A DNA stretch of 63,869 bases from CAZJFH01 sp964545205 (GCA_964545205.1 CAZJFH010000024.1:1-63869), one strand, 5' to 3'; positions 48,059-56,499 are shown, numbered from the stretch's first letter. Made by a program: numbers and translations. The notes: a model not told the origin generated them from the letters alone.

Positions 48059-49939
48059 ATGAGCGTTATGGGCGAACCGTCCTCGACGACGGGTGCCCGG
48101 GTGGCGGATGCGGGCGACGGCGCCCGCGTCTCCCTCCTGGACCAGATGCTGTGGAAACAGTTCGCCGAGGCGGCGACGCCGGAAGCGTTCATGCAGATCT
48201 GGTTGGCCCTGCAATGCCGGATCGTCGACGGCGCGGTGCGGGGGGTGGCGGTGCTCGGCGAGCCCGACGCCGGCCCGTTCCGCCCGGTGGCGTTCTGGCC
48301 CGACCCGGTGGCCTCGGGCTCACGCCTCGGCGCCGCGGCCGAGCTCTGCCTGGCCGAGCGCCGCCCCGTGATCGAGGGCGACGCCGCCGCCGCCGCCTGC
48401 GTCGCCTGCCCCATTCTTCTCGACGACGCCGTCCACGGCGTCGTCGCCCTCGAGGTCGAGCGGCGTCCGCGCGGCCGCATGCGCGAGGTGATGCGCCAGC
48501 TTCAATGGGGGCTCGGCTGGGTCGAGGTGCTGCTGCGCCGGCAAACCCTGCGCGAGCAGTCCGAATTCGTCGGCCGCGCCGCCTCCGCCTTCGACGTCAT
48601 CGCCGCGGCGGTCGAGCACCCGCGGTTCGAGGCCGCCGCCCAGGCGGTGGCGCTGGAGCTCGCGGCCCGACTCGACTGCGACCTGGTGGCCATCGGCTTC
48701 CGCCGGCGCGGCCGTTGCCGGGTCGAGACGCTGTCGCACGCCGCCCAGTTCGGCTCACGCATGAACATGGTCCGGGCGCTCGGCGCCGCCATGGACGAGG
48801 CGGTGGACCAGAAGGCGGTGATCGCCATTCCGCAACGCGACGACTGGGACTACCGGGTCGCCCGCGATCACGGGCTGCTGGTGCAGGCCCACGGCATGGG
48901 CGCGGCCCTGACGGTGCCGATTCACGCCGACGGCCGCTTCTTCGGCGCCATCACCTGCATCCGGCCGCCGGGCGCCGCCTTCGACGACGACGCCGTCGAA
49001 CTGTGCGACAGCGTCGCCGCCATCGTCGGACCGATCCTCGACGAGAAGCGCCGCAACGACCGGCTGGTGATCTGGAAGCTCGCCGAGTCGGTGCGCCTGC
49101 AGGCGGTGCGGCTGTTCGGGCCGGGCCACGCCGGGCGCAAGGCGGCGGTGCTGGCGCTGGCGGCCGTGGTCGGCGTGCTGTCCTTCGCGACCGGAGAATA
49201 CCGCCTGACCTCGCCCGCCACCCTGGCCGGCAGCGTCCAACGCACGCTGGTGGCGCCGATCGACGGCTATGTCGCCAGCCAGCACGCCCGCGCCGGCGAT
49301 ACGGTCCGTGCCGGGCAGCTCCTCGCCAGCCTCGACGAACGGGAGCTGCGGCTGGAACGGCTGCGCTGGGAGGCGCGACGCAACAGCAAGCGGACCGAGT
49401 TCCATCGGGCGCTGAGCGAGCGCGATCCGGTCGCCGCCAAGGTGGTCCGGGCCGAGATCGACGAGGCCGAGGCGCAGATGCAGCTCATCGACGCGCAACT
49501 GGCGCGCACCCGGATCACCGCGCCGTTCGACGGCATCCTTCTGTCGGGCGATCTGAGCCAGGCGATCGGGGCGGCGGTGACCCGCGGCAAGGAACTGTTC
49601 GTGCTGGCGCCGCTGGACGGCTATCGCGTCGTGCTCGAGGTCGACGAGGGCGATCTCGCCGACGTCGCGCCGGGACAATCGGGCGTGCTGCGCCTGTCGT
49701 CGATGCCCGAGACGCCGCTGCGCTACGTCGTCGAGCGGGTGATCCCGGTCGCCGAGGCGGCCGAGGGCCGCAACTACTTCCGCGCCGAAGCGCGCCTGAC
49801 GGAGCCCGATCCGAGCCTGCGCCCGGGCATGGGCGGCTTCGCCAAGACCCTGGTCGACGAACGCCTGCTCGTCGCGATCTGGACGCGGCGGCTGGTCGAC
49901 TGGCTGCGCCTGACGGCGTGGAAATGGCTGCCGTCCTGA
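48059..49939 (+). CDS. GAF-domain / HlyD-type adaptor fusion
   Basis: A 626-residue protein. The first ~350 residues are cytosolic: a degenerate GAF-like region (~35-160) and a clearer GAF domain (~185-345, with GMGAALTVPIHADGRFFGAI). One membrane helix follows at ~361-380. The rest is a HlyD-type adaptor: a lipoyl-like half (TLVAPIDGYVASQHARAGDT), a helical hairpin (~425-485), the second half (ITAPFDGILLSGDLSQAIGA) and a beta domain. Type I adaptors normally have only a short cytosolic tail, so a sensor on the inside is unusual. It lies 7 bp before the M50 gene. Confidence 0.85.
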   Translation: MSVMGEPSSTTGARVADAGDGARVSLLDQMLWKQFAEAATPEAFMQIWLALQCRIVDGAVRGVAVLGEPDAGPFRPVAFWPDPVASGSRLGAAAELCLAERRPVIEGDAAAAACVACPILLDDAVHGVVALEVERRPRGRMREVMRQLQWGLGWVEVLLRRQTLREQSEFVGRAASAFDVIAAAVEHPRFEAAAQAVALELAARLDCDLVAIGFRRRGRCRVETLSHAAQFGSRMNMVRALGAAMDEAVDQKAVIAIPQRDDWDYRVARDHGLLVQAHGMGAALTVPIHADGRFFGAITCIRPPGAAFDDDAVELCDSVAAIVGPILDEKRRNDRLVIWKLAESVRLQAVRLFGPGHAGRKAAVLALAAVVGVLSFATGEYRLTSPATLAGSVQRTLVAPIDGYVASQHARAGDTVRAGQLLASLDERELRLERLRWEARRNSKRTEFHRALSERDPVAAKVVRAEIDEAEAQMQLIDAQLARTRITAPFDGILLSGDLSQAIGAAVTRGKELFVLAPLDGYRVVLEVDEGDLADVAPGQSGVLRLSSMPETPLRYVVERVIPVAEAAEGRNYFRAEARLTEPDPSLRPGMGGFAKTLVDERLLVAIWTRRLVDWLRLTAWKWLPS

Positions 49940-49946
49940 GGCCCGC

Positions 49947-52094
49947 ATGGAACGGTCGCACTTCAGTCCGAACTGGTACCGGGTGGCCGCCCTGCGGCCG
50001 CGGCTGCGCTCGCACGTCGCCATCCATCGCCAGCAGTTCCGCGGCCGCATCTGGTACGTGCTGCAGGAAGGCGCCTCGGGCCGGCACCACCGCTTCACCC
50101 CGGCCGCCTACCTGGTGATCAGCCTGATGGACGGCCGCCGCAGCGTCGACGAGATCTGGGACGCGGCCTGCGCCAGCCTCGGCGAGGAGGCGCCGACCCA
50201 GGACGACGTGATCCGGCTGCTGGCGCAGTTGCACCAGAGCGACCTGCTTCACGGCGACGTGCGGCCGGACGTCGCCGAGGTGTCGCGTCGCGGCCGTCGC
50301 ATGCGGCTGCGCAAGCTGCTGGCCGGCATGCTCAATCCGCTGGCGGTGCGCGTCCCGCTGATGGATCCGGACCGCTTCCTGAACGCCACCTATCCGGCGG
50401 TCGGATGGCTGCTGACGCGCTTCGGCGCGCTGCTGTTCCTGGCGAGCCTCGGCTACGCGCTGAGCCTGGCGGCGATCCACTGGGACGAGCTGACCGGCAA
50501 CGTCACCGACAGGCTGCTGGCGGCCGAGAGCCTGCTGCTGCTCGTCCTGACCTATCCCGTGGTCAAGGCGCTGCACGAGTTCGGCCACGGCTACGCCGTC
50601 AAGAAATGGGGCGGCGAGGTCCATGAGATCGGGGTGATGTTCCTGGTGTTCATGCCGGTGCCCTATGTCGACGCCTCGGCCGCCGCGGCCTTCCGCGACA
50701 AGTGGAGCCGGGCCCTGGTCGGGGCGATGGGGATCATCGTCGAGCTGTTCCTGGCCGCCGTCGCCATGATGGTCTGGGTCGAGGTCGAGGAAGGCCTGCT
50801 GCGCGGATTCGCGTTCAGCGTGATGCTGATCGGCGGCGTCTCGACCCTTCTGTTCAACGGCAATCCGCTGCTGCGCTTCGACGGCTACTACGTGCTTTCG
50901 GACCTGCTGGAGATCCCCAATCTCGGCAACCGCGCCAACCGCTATGTCGGATACCTGGTGCAGCGCCACGCCTTCGGGGTCGCCACCGCGACCAGCCCGG
51001 CGACCGCGCCCGGCGAGGCGCCGTGGATGTTCTGCTATGCCCTGGCGTCCTTCGCGTATCGCATCGTCATCACCGTGACCATCGTCCTTTACGTCTCGTC
51101 CCGCTTCTTCGTGCTCGGCATCGTGCTGGCGTTTTGGGCGCTGCTGCTCATGGTCGTCCTGCCGATCGGGAAATCGTGCTGGTTCCTGGTCGGCAGCCCG
51201 GCGTTGCGCCAGCGCCGGGGCCGGGCCCTGGCGGTGACCGCGACGGCGCTGGCCGGGCTTTCGGCGCTGCTGCTCGCCGTGCCGCTGCCCCATGCGACCG
51301 TCGCCGAGGGGGTGCTGTGGCTGCCCGACGAGGCGACGGTGCATGTGCGTTCGGCGGGCACCGTGACCACCGTGCTGCGTCCGCCCGGCGCCGCCGTCAC
51401 CGCCGGCGAGCCGCTTGCGGTGCTGGAGGATCCGACCGTCGATGCCCAGGTCGCCCTGGCCGAGGCGCGCCTGGCCCAGGTGCGGGCGCGCCTGGAAGCG
51501 GCTCAGGTCGAGGATCGGGCCGAGGCCCGCCTGTTCGAGGAGCAGATGCGCCAAGCCCGCGCCGAACTCGCGCTGCAGCGCGAGCGCCGGCGCGACCTCA
51601 CGGTGTTGAGCCCGTCCGACGGGCGCTTCGTCGTCGCCGGCGCCCTCGACCTCGTCGGATCGCATTTCGACCAGGGCGCGGCGATCGGCTATGTCGTGCG
51701 CCAGTCCGATCCGGTCGTGCGGGTGATCGTGCCGGAAGCCGACGCCGACCTGGTGCGCCGCCGCACGCGCTCGGTCGGCCTGCGCCTCGCCGACGATCCG
51801 GCCCGCACGGTTGCCGCGTCCTTGCTGCGCGAGGTGCCGGCCCTGACCGACCGCCTGCCGGCCGCCGCGCTCAGCACCGTCGGCGGCGGCGCGGTGATGC
51901 TCGATCCGACCAGCCCGGAGCAGGCCCGCGCGCTCGATCGCATGCTGCAGCTCGACCTGAGGCTGCTGGGAGAGTTCGAGCCCCGCGGGTTCGGCGGCCG
52001 GGTCCATGTCCGTTTCGATCACGGCTGGGAGCCCTTGGCCTGGCGCCTGGTCCGCGGACTGAGGCAATTGCTGCTGGAGCACTTCAATGTCTAG
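49947..52094 (+). CDS. PqqD-like / M50 site-2 protease / HlyD fusion
   Basis: A 715-residue polytopic protein. Residues ~30-95 form a PqqD-like winged helix (RHHRFTPAAYLVISLMDGRR, DVIRLLAQLHQSDLL), a fold that binds leader peptides in peptide-modifying systems. The membrane core has the M50 zinc motif HEFGH (His210-His214) and the second motif NGNPLLRFDGYY with Asp312, so the protease site looks intact. After the last helix (~415-440) a HlyD-like periplasmic part begins (SAGTVTTVLRPPGAAVTAGE) with a helical hairpin. It overlaps the next gene by 8 bp. Probable role: recognise and cleave or guide the giant protein. Confidence 0.85.
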   Translation: MERSHFSPNWYRVAALRPRLRSHVAIHRQQFRGRIWYVLQEGASGRHHRFTPAAYLVISLMDGRRSVDEIWDAACASLGEEAPTQDDVIRLLAQLHQSDLLHGDVRPDVAEVSRRGRRMRLRKLLAGMLNPLAVRVPLMDPDRFLNATYPAVGWLLTRFGALLFLASLGYALSLAAIHWDELTGNVTDRLLAAESLLLLVLTYPVVKALHEFGHGYAVKKWGGEVHEIGVMFLVFMPVPYVDASAAAAFRDKWSRALVGAMGIIVELFLAAVAMMVWVEVEEGLLRGFAFSVMLIGGVSTLLFNGNPLLRFDGYYVLSDLLEIPNLGNRANRYVGYLVQRHAFGVATATSPATAPGEAPWMFCYALASFAYRIVITVTIVLYVSSRFFVLGIVLAFWALLLMVVLPIGKSCWFLVGSPALRQRRGRALAVTATALAGLSALLLAVPLPHATVAEGVLWLPDEATVHVRSAGTVTTVLRPPGAAVTAGEPLAVLEDPTVDAQVALAEARLAQVRARLEAAQVEDRAEARLFEEQMRQARAELALQRERRRDLTVLSPSDGRFVVAGALDLVGSHFDQGAAIGYVVRQSDPVVRVIVPEADADLVRRRTRSVGLRLADDPARTVAASLLREVPALTDRLPAAALSTVGGGAVMLDPTSPEQARALDRMLQLDLRLLGEFEPRGFGGRVHVRFDHGWEPLAWRLVRGLRQLLLEHFNV

Positions 52095-53994
52095 CGCGCT
52101 GCCGCGCCCGGCGCCCTGCCCGCTGCTCTATGCCCAGCGCCGCGCGCCGCCGGACCGGCCGGCGCAACTGGCCACCGACTGGCGGCGGCCGGCGGCGATC
52201 CGGAATCTGACGCGAGCGGTCGGCGCCGAGGCCGGGCGCTACGCCGACATGCTCGATGCCGAGTTCCACGCGACGGCCGGCCGGGTCCGCGCCGCGTTGC
52301 GCCGCCACGGCTTGGGCGACGCCCAAGTGCTCCCGGCGCTGGCGCTGCTGCGCGAGACGGCGAGCCGCGCGCTCGACCGGCGCCCGCGCGAGGTCGAGGT
52401 GGCCGCCGCCTACCTGCTGTTGAACGGGGTGGTGGCCGGGCTGGATTCCGGCGAGGCGCGAGCCTTGCCGGTGGCGATGGCCGCGGCGATCGCGGCGCTG
52501 GCCGGCGAGCCGGTTCACGTCGTCGCGGCCACCGACCACCTGGCGGCACGCGACGCCGAACGCATGCGGCCGCTGTTCGCGTGCCTCGGCCTGTCGGTCG
52601 GCCTCGTCGCGCCGAACCTGTCGCTCGACCAGCGTCGCCAGGCCTATCATCGCGACGTGACCTATGCCGCCGCGCGGCAGCTCGCCTTCGACTACCTGCG
52701 CGACCGCGCCGTCCTGGGCGGCGGCCGCGAGGCCGGGCTGAAGCTCGAACGCCTGTGCCGGAGCGGCGGACGCGCCGAGCGCCTGTCGATGCGCGGCCTG
52801 CGCTTCGCCATCCTGGACGCCGCCGACACCGTCCTGATCGACGACGCGCGCACGCCGCTGATCGTGTCGCGCGAGACCGATGCCGCCGCGGAAGCGGCCT
52901 GGGCGCGCCAGGCGCTCGAACTGGCGCGGCCATTGACGCCCGGCACCGATTTCATGTCCGGCGCAGATGGCCGGACGATCGAGCTGACCGGACCCGGCCG
53001 CGAGCGACTGGCGGCAGCGGGCGCTCTCGGCGACGGCTGGGCCAGCCGGGTACGGCGCGAGGACGCGGTGTGCACGGCGCTGGCCGCCCTGCATCTGCTG
53101 CGGCCGGACGAGCATTACCGGGTCCGCGACGGCCGGGTGGAACTGCTCGACGGCGCGCTGCCGCTCGATCCCGCCGGGACCGGGGGCCTGAAACAGGTGC
53201 TGGAGGCGGCGAGCGACTGCGCGGTGACCGGCCGTCGCGTCGTCGTCGCCCGGATTTCCCTGCAGCGCTTCTTTCGCCGCTACGGAATGCTGGCCGGGCT
53301 CGCCGGCGATCTCGGCGGGATCGCCCGCGAGCTGCGGGCCGTGTACGGCCTGCCGTCGGCGACGCTGCCGTCGCGCCAGCCCGACCGCGGCCGCGCACCC
53401 GCCTGGCGCTGCTGGCGCACCGCCGACGACCAGGCGCGCCGCATCGTCGAACGGGTCGGCCTCCTGCGGGCGCGCGGGCGGGCGGTCCTGGTCCTGACCC
53501 GCGGCGCCGAAGCCGCCCGCCGCATCGCCGCCGGCCTGGGCGAGGCCGGCGTCCCGGCGCGGCTCGTCCTGGCGCCGCAGGACGCGACCACCGCCGGCGC
53601 CATCGCCGAGGCGGGCCAGCCCGGGCGGGTCACGGTCTGCGAGAGCGTCGCGGCGATCGGCATCGACCTGCCGGACGGCGATCTGCACGCCATCCTCGCC
53701 GAGCAGCACGACCGCGGCCGCCTCGACCGGCGGCTGGCCGCCACGCTGGGCCGCGACCGCGTGGAAAGCATGCTGTCGCTGGACGACCCGCTCACGCGCC
53801 ATGCCGGGTTCGGGGCCGGCCTGTGGCGACTGGCGGCACGCCTGCCCGGGCGGCTCGGCCAGACGGCGGCGGCACGCCATCTGCGGCGCGCCCGGCGCGG
53901 TGCCGAGGCCTTGCAGCGCCGGATGCGGCGCGAGCAGATGAAACTCGACGACAGTCTCGGAACGATGCTTGCCTTTTCGGGAGAACCGGAATGA
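52087..53994 (+). CDS. SecA-like protein without Walker motifs
   Basis: A 635-residue homolog of the SecA motor. Recognisable blocks in order are HVVAATDHLAARDAERM, DVTYAAARQLAFDYLRD, LIDDARTPLIVS, the preprotein-domain-like EHYRVRDGRVELLDG, SLQRFFRRYGMLAGLAGDL and a late MKLDDSLGTML. The Walker A place of SecA (TGEGKT) reads SGEARA at 121-126, and the DEVD box reads Asp244-Ala-Ala-Asp247. It is shorter than SecA (~850-900) and lacks the zinc C-terminus. ATP hydrolysis is therefore unlikely; a targeting or chaperone role for the giant protein is the best guess. It overlaps both neighbouring genes. Confidence 0.85.
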   Translation: MSSALPRPAPCPLLYAQRRAPPDRPAQLATDWRRPAAIRNLTRAVGAEAGRYADMLDAEFHATAGRVRAALRRHGLGDAQVLPALALLRETASRALDRRPREVEVAAAYLLLNGVVAGLDSGEARALPVAMAAAIAALAGEPVHVVAATDHLAARDAERMRPLFACLGLSVGLVAPNLSLDQRRQAYHRDVTYAAARQLAFDYLRDRAVLGGGREAGLKLERLCRSGGRAERLSMRGLRFAILDAADTVLIDDARTPLIVSRETDAAAEAAWARQALELARPLTPGTDFMSGADGRTIELTGPGRERLAAAGALGDGWASRVRREDAVCTALAALHLLRPDEHYRVRDGRVELLDGALPLDPAGTGGLKQVLEAASDCAVTGRRVVVARISLQRFFRRYGMLAGLAGDLGGIARELRAVYGLPSATLPSRQPDRGRAPAWRCWRTADDQARRIVERVGLLRARGRAVLVLTRGAEAARRIAAGLGEAGVPARLVLAPQDATTAGAIAEAGQPGRVTVCESVAAIGIDLPDGDLHAILAEQHDRGRLDRRLAATLGRDRVESMLSLDDPLTRHAGFGAGLWRLAARLPGRLGQTAAARHLRRARRGAEALQRRMRREQMKLDDSLGTMLAFSGEPE

Positions 53995-54800
53995 ACGTCC
54001 TGCGCCACCGCACGCTGCTCGCCGTCGCCGCCGCGCTGTACGCCGCCCCGGCCGACGGCGCCTCGACCCTCGACTGCATCGTCGAGCCGAAATCCCGGAT
54101 CGAACTCGGCAGTTCCGAGGAGGGGGTGATCGAGGCGGTGCTGGTGGCGCGCGGCGACGTCGTCGAACGCGGACAGGTGGTGGCGCGGCTCGAGTCGATC
54201 CAGCACGAGTTGGCGGCGCGATCGGCACGGCTGCGCGCCGAGGACATGGCGGCGATCCGCTCGAACGAGGCGCGGCTGGCCTTTCGCGAGGCCGAGCAGA
54301 GCCGGGCCGAGACCCTGCACCGGCGCAACATCGTCGCGACCAAGATGCTGGACGAGGCGAAGACCGAGACCGATCTGGCCGCTTCGGCGGTCGAACAGGC
54401 CCGGCTTCAGCAGAAGATCGCGGCCGTCGAACTGGCGCAGGCCGACGAACGGCTGAAGTCGCGCTCGATCCGCAGCCCGGCCGACGGAATCGTCCTCGAC
54501 GTGGCGATGTCCGCCGGCGAGTACGTCCACGAGCAGGCGACCCTGATGACCATCGTCGAGCTCGACCCGCTGCATGTCGAGGTGTTCGCTCCGGTCAGGC
54601 TGTACGGCCGGCTGGAAATCGGATCCTGGCATCCGGTGACCCTGCAGGAGCCGATTGGCGGCACCCATCGGGCGCGCGTGGCCGTGATCGACCGCGTCTT
54701 CGACGCGGCCAGCGGCACCTTCGGCATGCGTCTGGAGTTGCCGAATCCCGCACTGGACGTGCCGGCCGGAATCCGCTGCACGCTGCCGCTGCCCGAGTGA
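53991..54800 (+). CDS. HlyD/RND-type periplasmic adaptor
   Basis: A 269-residue secreted adaptor with a Sec signal (1-22, ending ADGAS). It has the first lipoyl half (EEGVIEAVLVARGDVVERGQ), a helical hairpin (~60-135) and the second half (IRSPADGIVLDVAMSAGEYV), then a short beta-barrel. The membrane-proximal domain is reduced. It starts in an ATGA overlap with the SecA-like gene and is the last gene of the operon. With the two HlyD fusions it could build a periplasmic channel or guide. Confidence 0.88.
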   Translation: MNVLRHRTLLAVAAALYAAPADGASTLDCIVEPKSRIELGSSEEGVIEAVLVARGDVVERGQVVARLESIQHELAARSARLRAEDMAAIRSNEARLAFREAEQSRAETLHRRNIVATKMLDEAKTETDLAASAVEQARLQQKIAAVELAQADERLKSRSIRSPADGIVLDVAMSAGEYVHEQATLMTIVELDPLHVEVFAPVRLYGRLEIGSWHPVTLQEPIGGTHRARVAVIDRVFDAASGTFGMRLELPNPALDVPAGIRCTLPLPE

Positions 54801-54828
54801 GCTTTCCCCCGAAAGGCGGCGCCCGACC

Positions 54829-55380
54829 TCATCCGATCCGAATGACGGTCTCGGAAACGAAGTCGTAGGGCGGCACCTTCAAGTTGGCTGGCGCCGGGCC
54901 TTTGCGGATGCGGCCGGAGGTGTCGTAGTGGGAGCCGTGGCAGGGGCAGAACCAGCCGCCGAAATCGCCCTTGGGGTCGGCCGGTCTCTGTCCGAGCGGG
55001 ATGCAGCCAAGATGCGTGCACACCCCGACCATCACCAGCCATTCCGGTTTCTTGACCCGCTCCGCGTCCGTCTGGGGGTCGGGCAGCGCCGACAGCTCGA
55101 CCTCGCGCGCCGCGGCGATCTCTTCCGGCGTGCGGTGACGGATGAACACCGGTTTGCCGCGCCAGTCGACCGTGATCGCCTGTCCCGGCGCCACGGGGGC
55201 CAGGTCCACCTCGGTCGTCGCAAGCGCCAGCACGTCGGCCGACGGGTTCATGTAGTCGATGAACGGCCACAGGGCGATCGCGGTGCCGACCACGCCCGTG
55301 ACCGTGGTGGCGTAGAGCAGGAAGTCGCGGCGACCGTCGTCCGGCCGCGTTTCGCCGCTTCGCTCGGTGATCTCGGCCAT
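54829..55380 (-). CDS. petA: Rieske iron-sulfur subunit of the cytochrome bc1 complex
   Basis: A 183-residue protein carrying electrons from quinol to cytochrome c1. A single N-terminal membrane anchor is at ~20-42 (FLLYATTVTGVVGTAIALWP, a Tat-compatible segment after GRRDF). The cluster ligands are in CTHLGC and CPCHGSH, with the disulfide cysteines in the same motifs. The start ATG at 55380 lies 23 bp behind the NDUFS4-like gene. petB and petC are absent here, so the bc1 genes are either elsewhere or split. Confidence 0.93.
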   Translation of the reverse strand: MAEITERSGETRPDDGRRDFLLYATTVTGVVGTAIALWPFIDYMNPSADVLALATTEVDLAPVAPGQAITVDWRGKPVFIRHRTPEEIAAAREVELSALPDPQTDAERVKKPEWLVMVGVCTHLGCIPLGQRPADPKGDFGGWFCPCHGSHYDTSGRIRKGPAPANLKVPPYDFVSETVIRIG

Positions 55381-55403
55381 GCCAGGCTCTCCTGCGCGTT
55401 CGC

Positions 55404-55838
55404 TCAGTCCCTGACGACGCGTCCGCCGCGCCAGCGGAAGTTCTCGGCGTAGCTGTGCGTGCGGCGCGGGTGCTCGAGCGGTTCGTCGACGGTGTGCCGC
55501 CAGCCGTGCCTGCGGGCGAACCTGACGGCGCTCTCGCGGTCGGGAAATCGCAGCGTGATCTGCTGAAGCGGATCGTCGCAGGCGATCCAGCCCATCAGCG
55601 GCTCGACCTCGGTCTTGCGACGCGGCTCGAATTCGAGAATCCACTCCCGCGCCCGAGCCCGCCCGGACTGGGTCGCCGCCCGACCCGGCCTGTGGATGCG
55701 AGCGACGACTTCGCCGAGGGCGGCGCCGGGTTGCGACCGCCCGGGGCCGCGCAGGCGCCCGGCGACGTCGTCGCCGAACATGCCCGGCCGGAATCGCCAA
55801 GCGCCGGCCGAGCCTTGGATCCGTGTCCTCGTGCTCAT
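55404..55838 (-). CDS. NDUFS4-type complex I accessory protein
   Basis: A 144-residue protein whose last ~95 residues match the eukaryotic/alphaproteobacterial NDUFS4 family: ARIHRPGRAATQSGRARARE, WILEFEPRRKTEVEPLMGW, ITLRFPDRESAVRFARRHGW and PHRRTHSYAENFRW-like end. It stabilises NADH dehydrogenase in relatives. An extra ~45 residues at the N-terminus, rich in Arg and Gly, are not family-like. ATG 55838 is 37 bp behind the predicted promoter start. Complex I genes are not in the window. Confidence 0.88.
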   Translation of the reverse strand: MSTRTRIQGSAGAWRFRPGMFGDDVAGRLRGPGRSQPGAALGEVVARIHRPGRAATQSGRARAREWILEFEPRRKTEVEPLMGWIACDDPLQQITLRFPDRESAVRFARRHGWRHTVDEPLEHPRRTHSYAENFRWRGGRVVRD

Positions 55839-55881
55839 TGCCGTACCCTCGAAAGGTCCTGCCTTCACCGGAACGGTAGTG

Positions 55882-55909
55882 GATTTATCCGGCCGGCGCC
55901 TCCTGTCAA
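55882..55909 (-). promoter_or_regulatory. Promoter of the NDUFS4-like/Rieske pair
   Basis: On the minus strand TTGACA (55909-55904), a 16-bp spacer and TAAATC (55887-55882) precede ATG 55838 by about 40 bases. The -35 is perfect. The same design recurs before the Cys-rich gene and DUF2905. Confidence 0.75.
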
Positions 55910-55928
55910 GGGGGCTCCCGACGGCGCG

Positions 55929-56117
55929 CTAGGTCAGGGAACAGACGGCCGCGCACCGGCAAAGCGCCCCGGGATCGGCCCCGATCTCGCGCGCCCAGCC
56001 GCAGCGCCGGCACCAGGCGAGACGGCAGCCGTCGTCGAACACCATCAGCACGAAGGTCACCTCGGCGCCATCCGTGACGCAGGCATCCGTTTCGGTGGCC
56101 CAACAAAGCAGGTTCAT
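55929..56117 (-). CDS. Small Cys-rich protein
   Basis: A 62-residue protein with eight cysteines at positions 5, 13, 31, 36, 39, 53, 55 and 59, including CRRC and CRC. This suggests metal binding, but I recognise no family. GGAGG stands 6 bases before ATG 56117, and a good promoter lies just upstream. It ends 91 bp before the NDUFS4-like gene start, with a separate promoter between. Confidence 0.7.
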   Translation of the reverse strand: MNLLCWATETDACVTDGAEVTFVLMVFDDGCRLAWCRRCGWAREIGADPGALCRCAAVCSLT

Positions 56118-56149
56118 TCCCAACCTCCAATGTTGTTGCACCCGAAAAC

Positions 56150-56177
56150 GATCTATTCCGCCGCGCGCGCCTGTCAA
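56150..56177 (-). promoter_or_regulatory. Promoter of the Cys-rich gene
   Basis: TTGACA (56177-56172), 16-bp spacer and TAGATC (56155-56150) on the minus strand, about 33 bases before ATG 56117. Layout matches the two neighbouring promoters. Confidence 0.75.
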
Positions 56178-56232
56178 GCTCGGCCGGGCCGCACCGGCCG
56201 AGCGCAAGCGCGTCGCGGCGTTCGCGACGCGC

Positions 56233-56436
56233 TCACCAGCGGCCGAGCAGCCACAGCACCAGGCTGAGCACGACGCTGAGCAATATGGAGGTGGTGATCG
56301 GCAGGTAAGCGCGGAAATTCTCGCGTTCGACGACGATGTCGCCGGGAAGCCGCCCCAGGCCGAGTTGGGTCAGCAGCGGCCAGGCGAGGCCAAGGGCCAC
56401 CAGGACGAGGCCGGCGACGATCAGGAACTTCTGCAT
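56233..56436 (-). CDS. DUF2905 membrane protein
   Basis: A 67-residue protein with a hydrophobic first helix (FLIVAGLVLVALGLAWPLL), the diagnostic LGRLPGDIVVERENFRAYLP and a second helix, exactly the DUF2905 layout. Function unknown. A TTGAAT-N16-TAGATC promoter lies about 36 bases before ATG 56436. A decayed second copy is at 62553-62725. Confidence 0.92.
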   Translation of the reverse strand: MQKFLIVAGLVLVALGLAWPLLTQLGLGRLPGDIVVERENFRAYLPITTSILLSVVLSLVLWLLGRW

Positions 56437-56471
56437 TGCCCCGCTCCTTGCCTCCGGAATGCGCCAGAGAC

Positions 56472-56499
56472 GATCTAACGGGCTCGGGCCGGCATTCAA
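56472..56499 (-). promoter_or_regulatory. Promoter of DUF2905
   Basis: TTGAAT (56499-56494), 16-bp spacer and TAGATC (56477-56472) on the minus strand. Third promoter of identical layout within 620 bp. Confidence 0.65.

Noticed and set aside
52087..53994. Housekeeping SecA
   Set aside because: Both Walker motifs are lost, the protein is too short, and it is embedded in the giant-protein operon.
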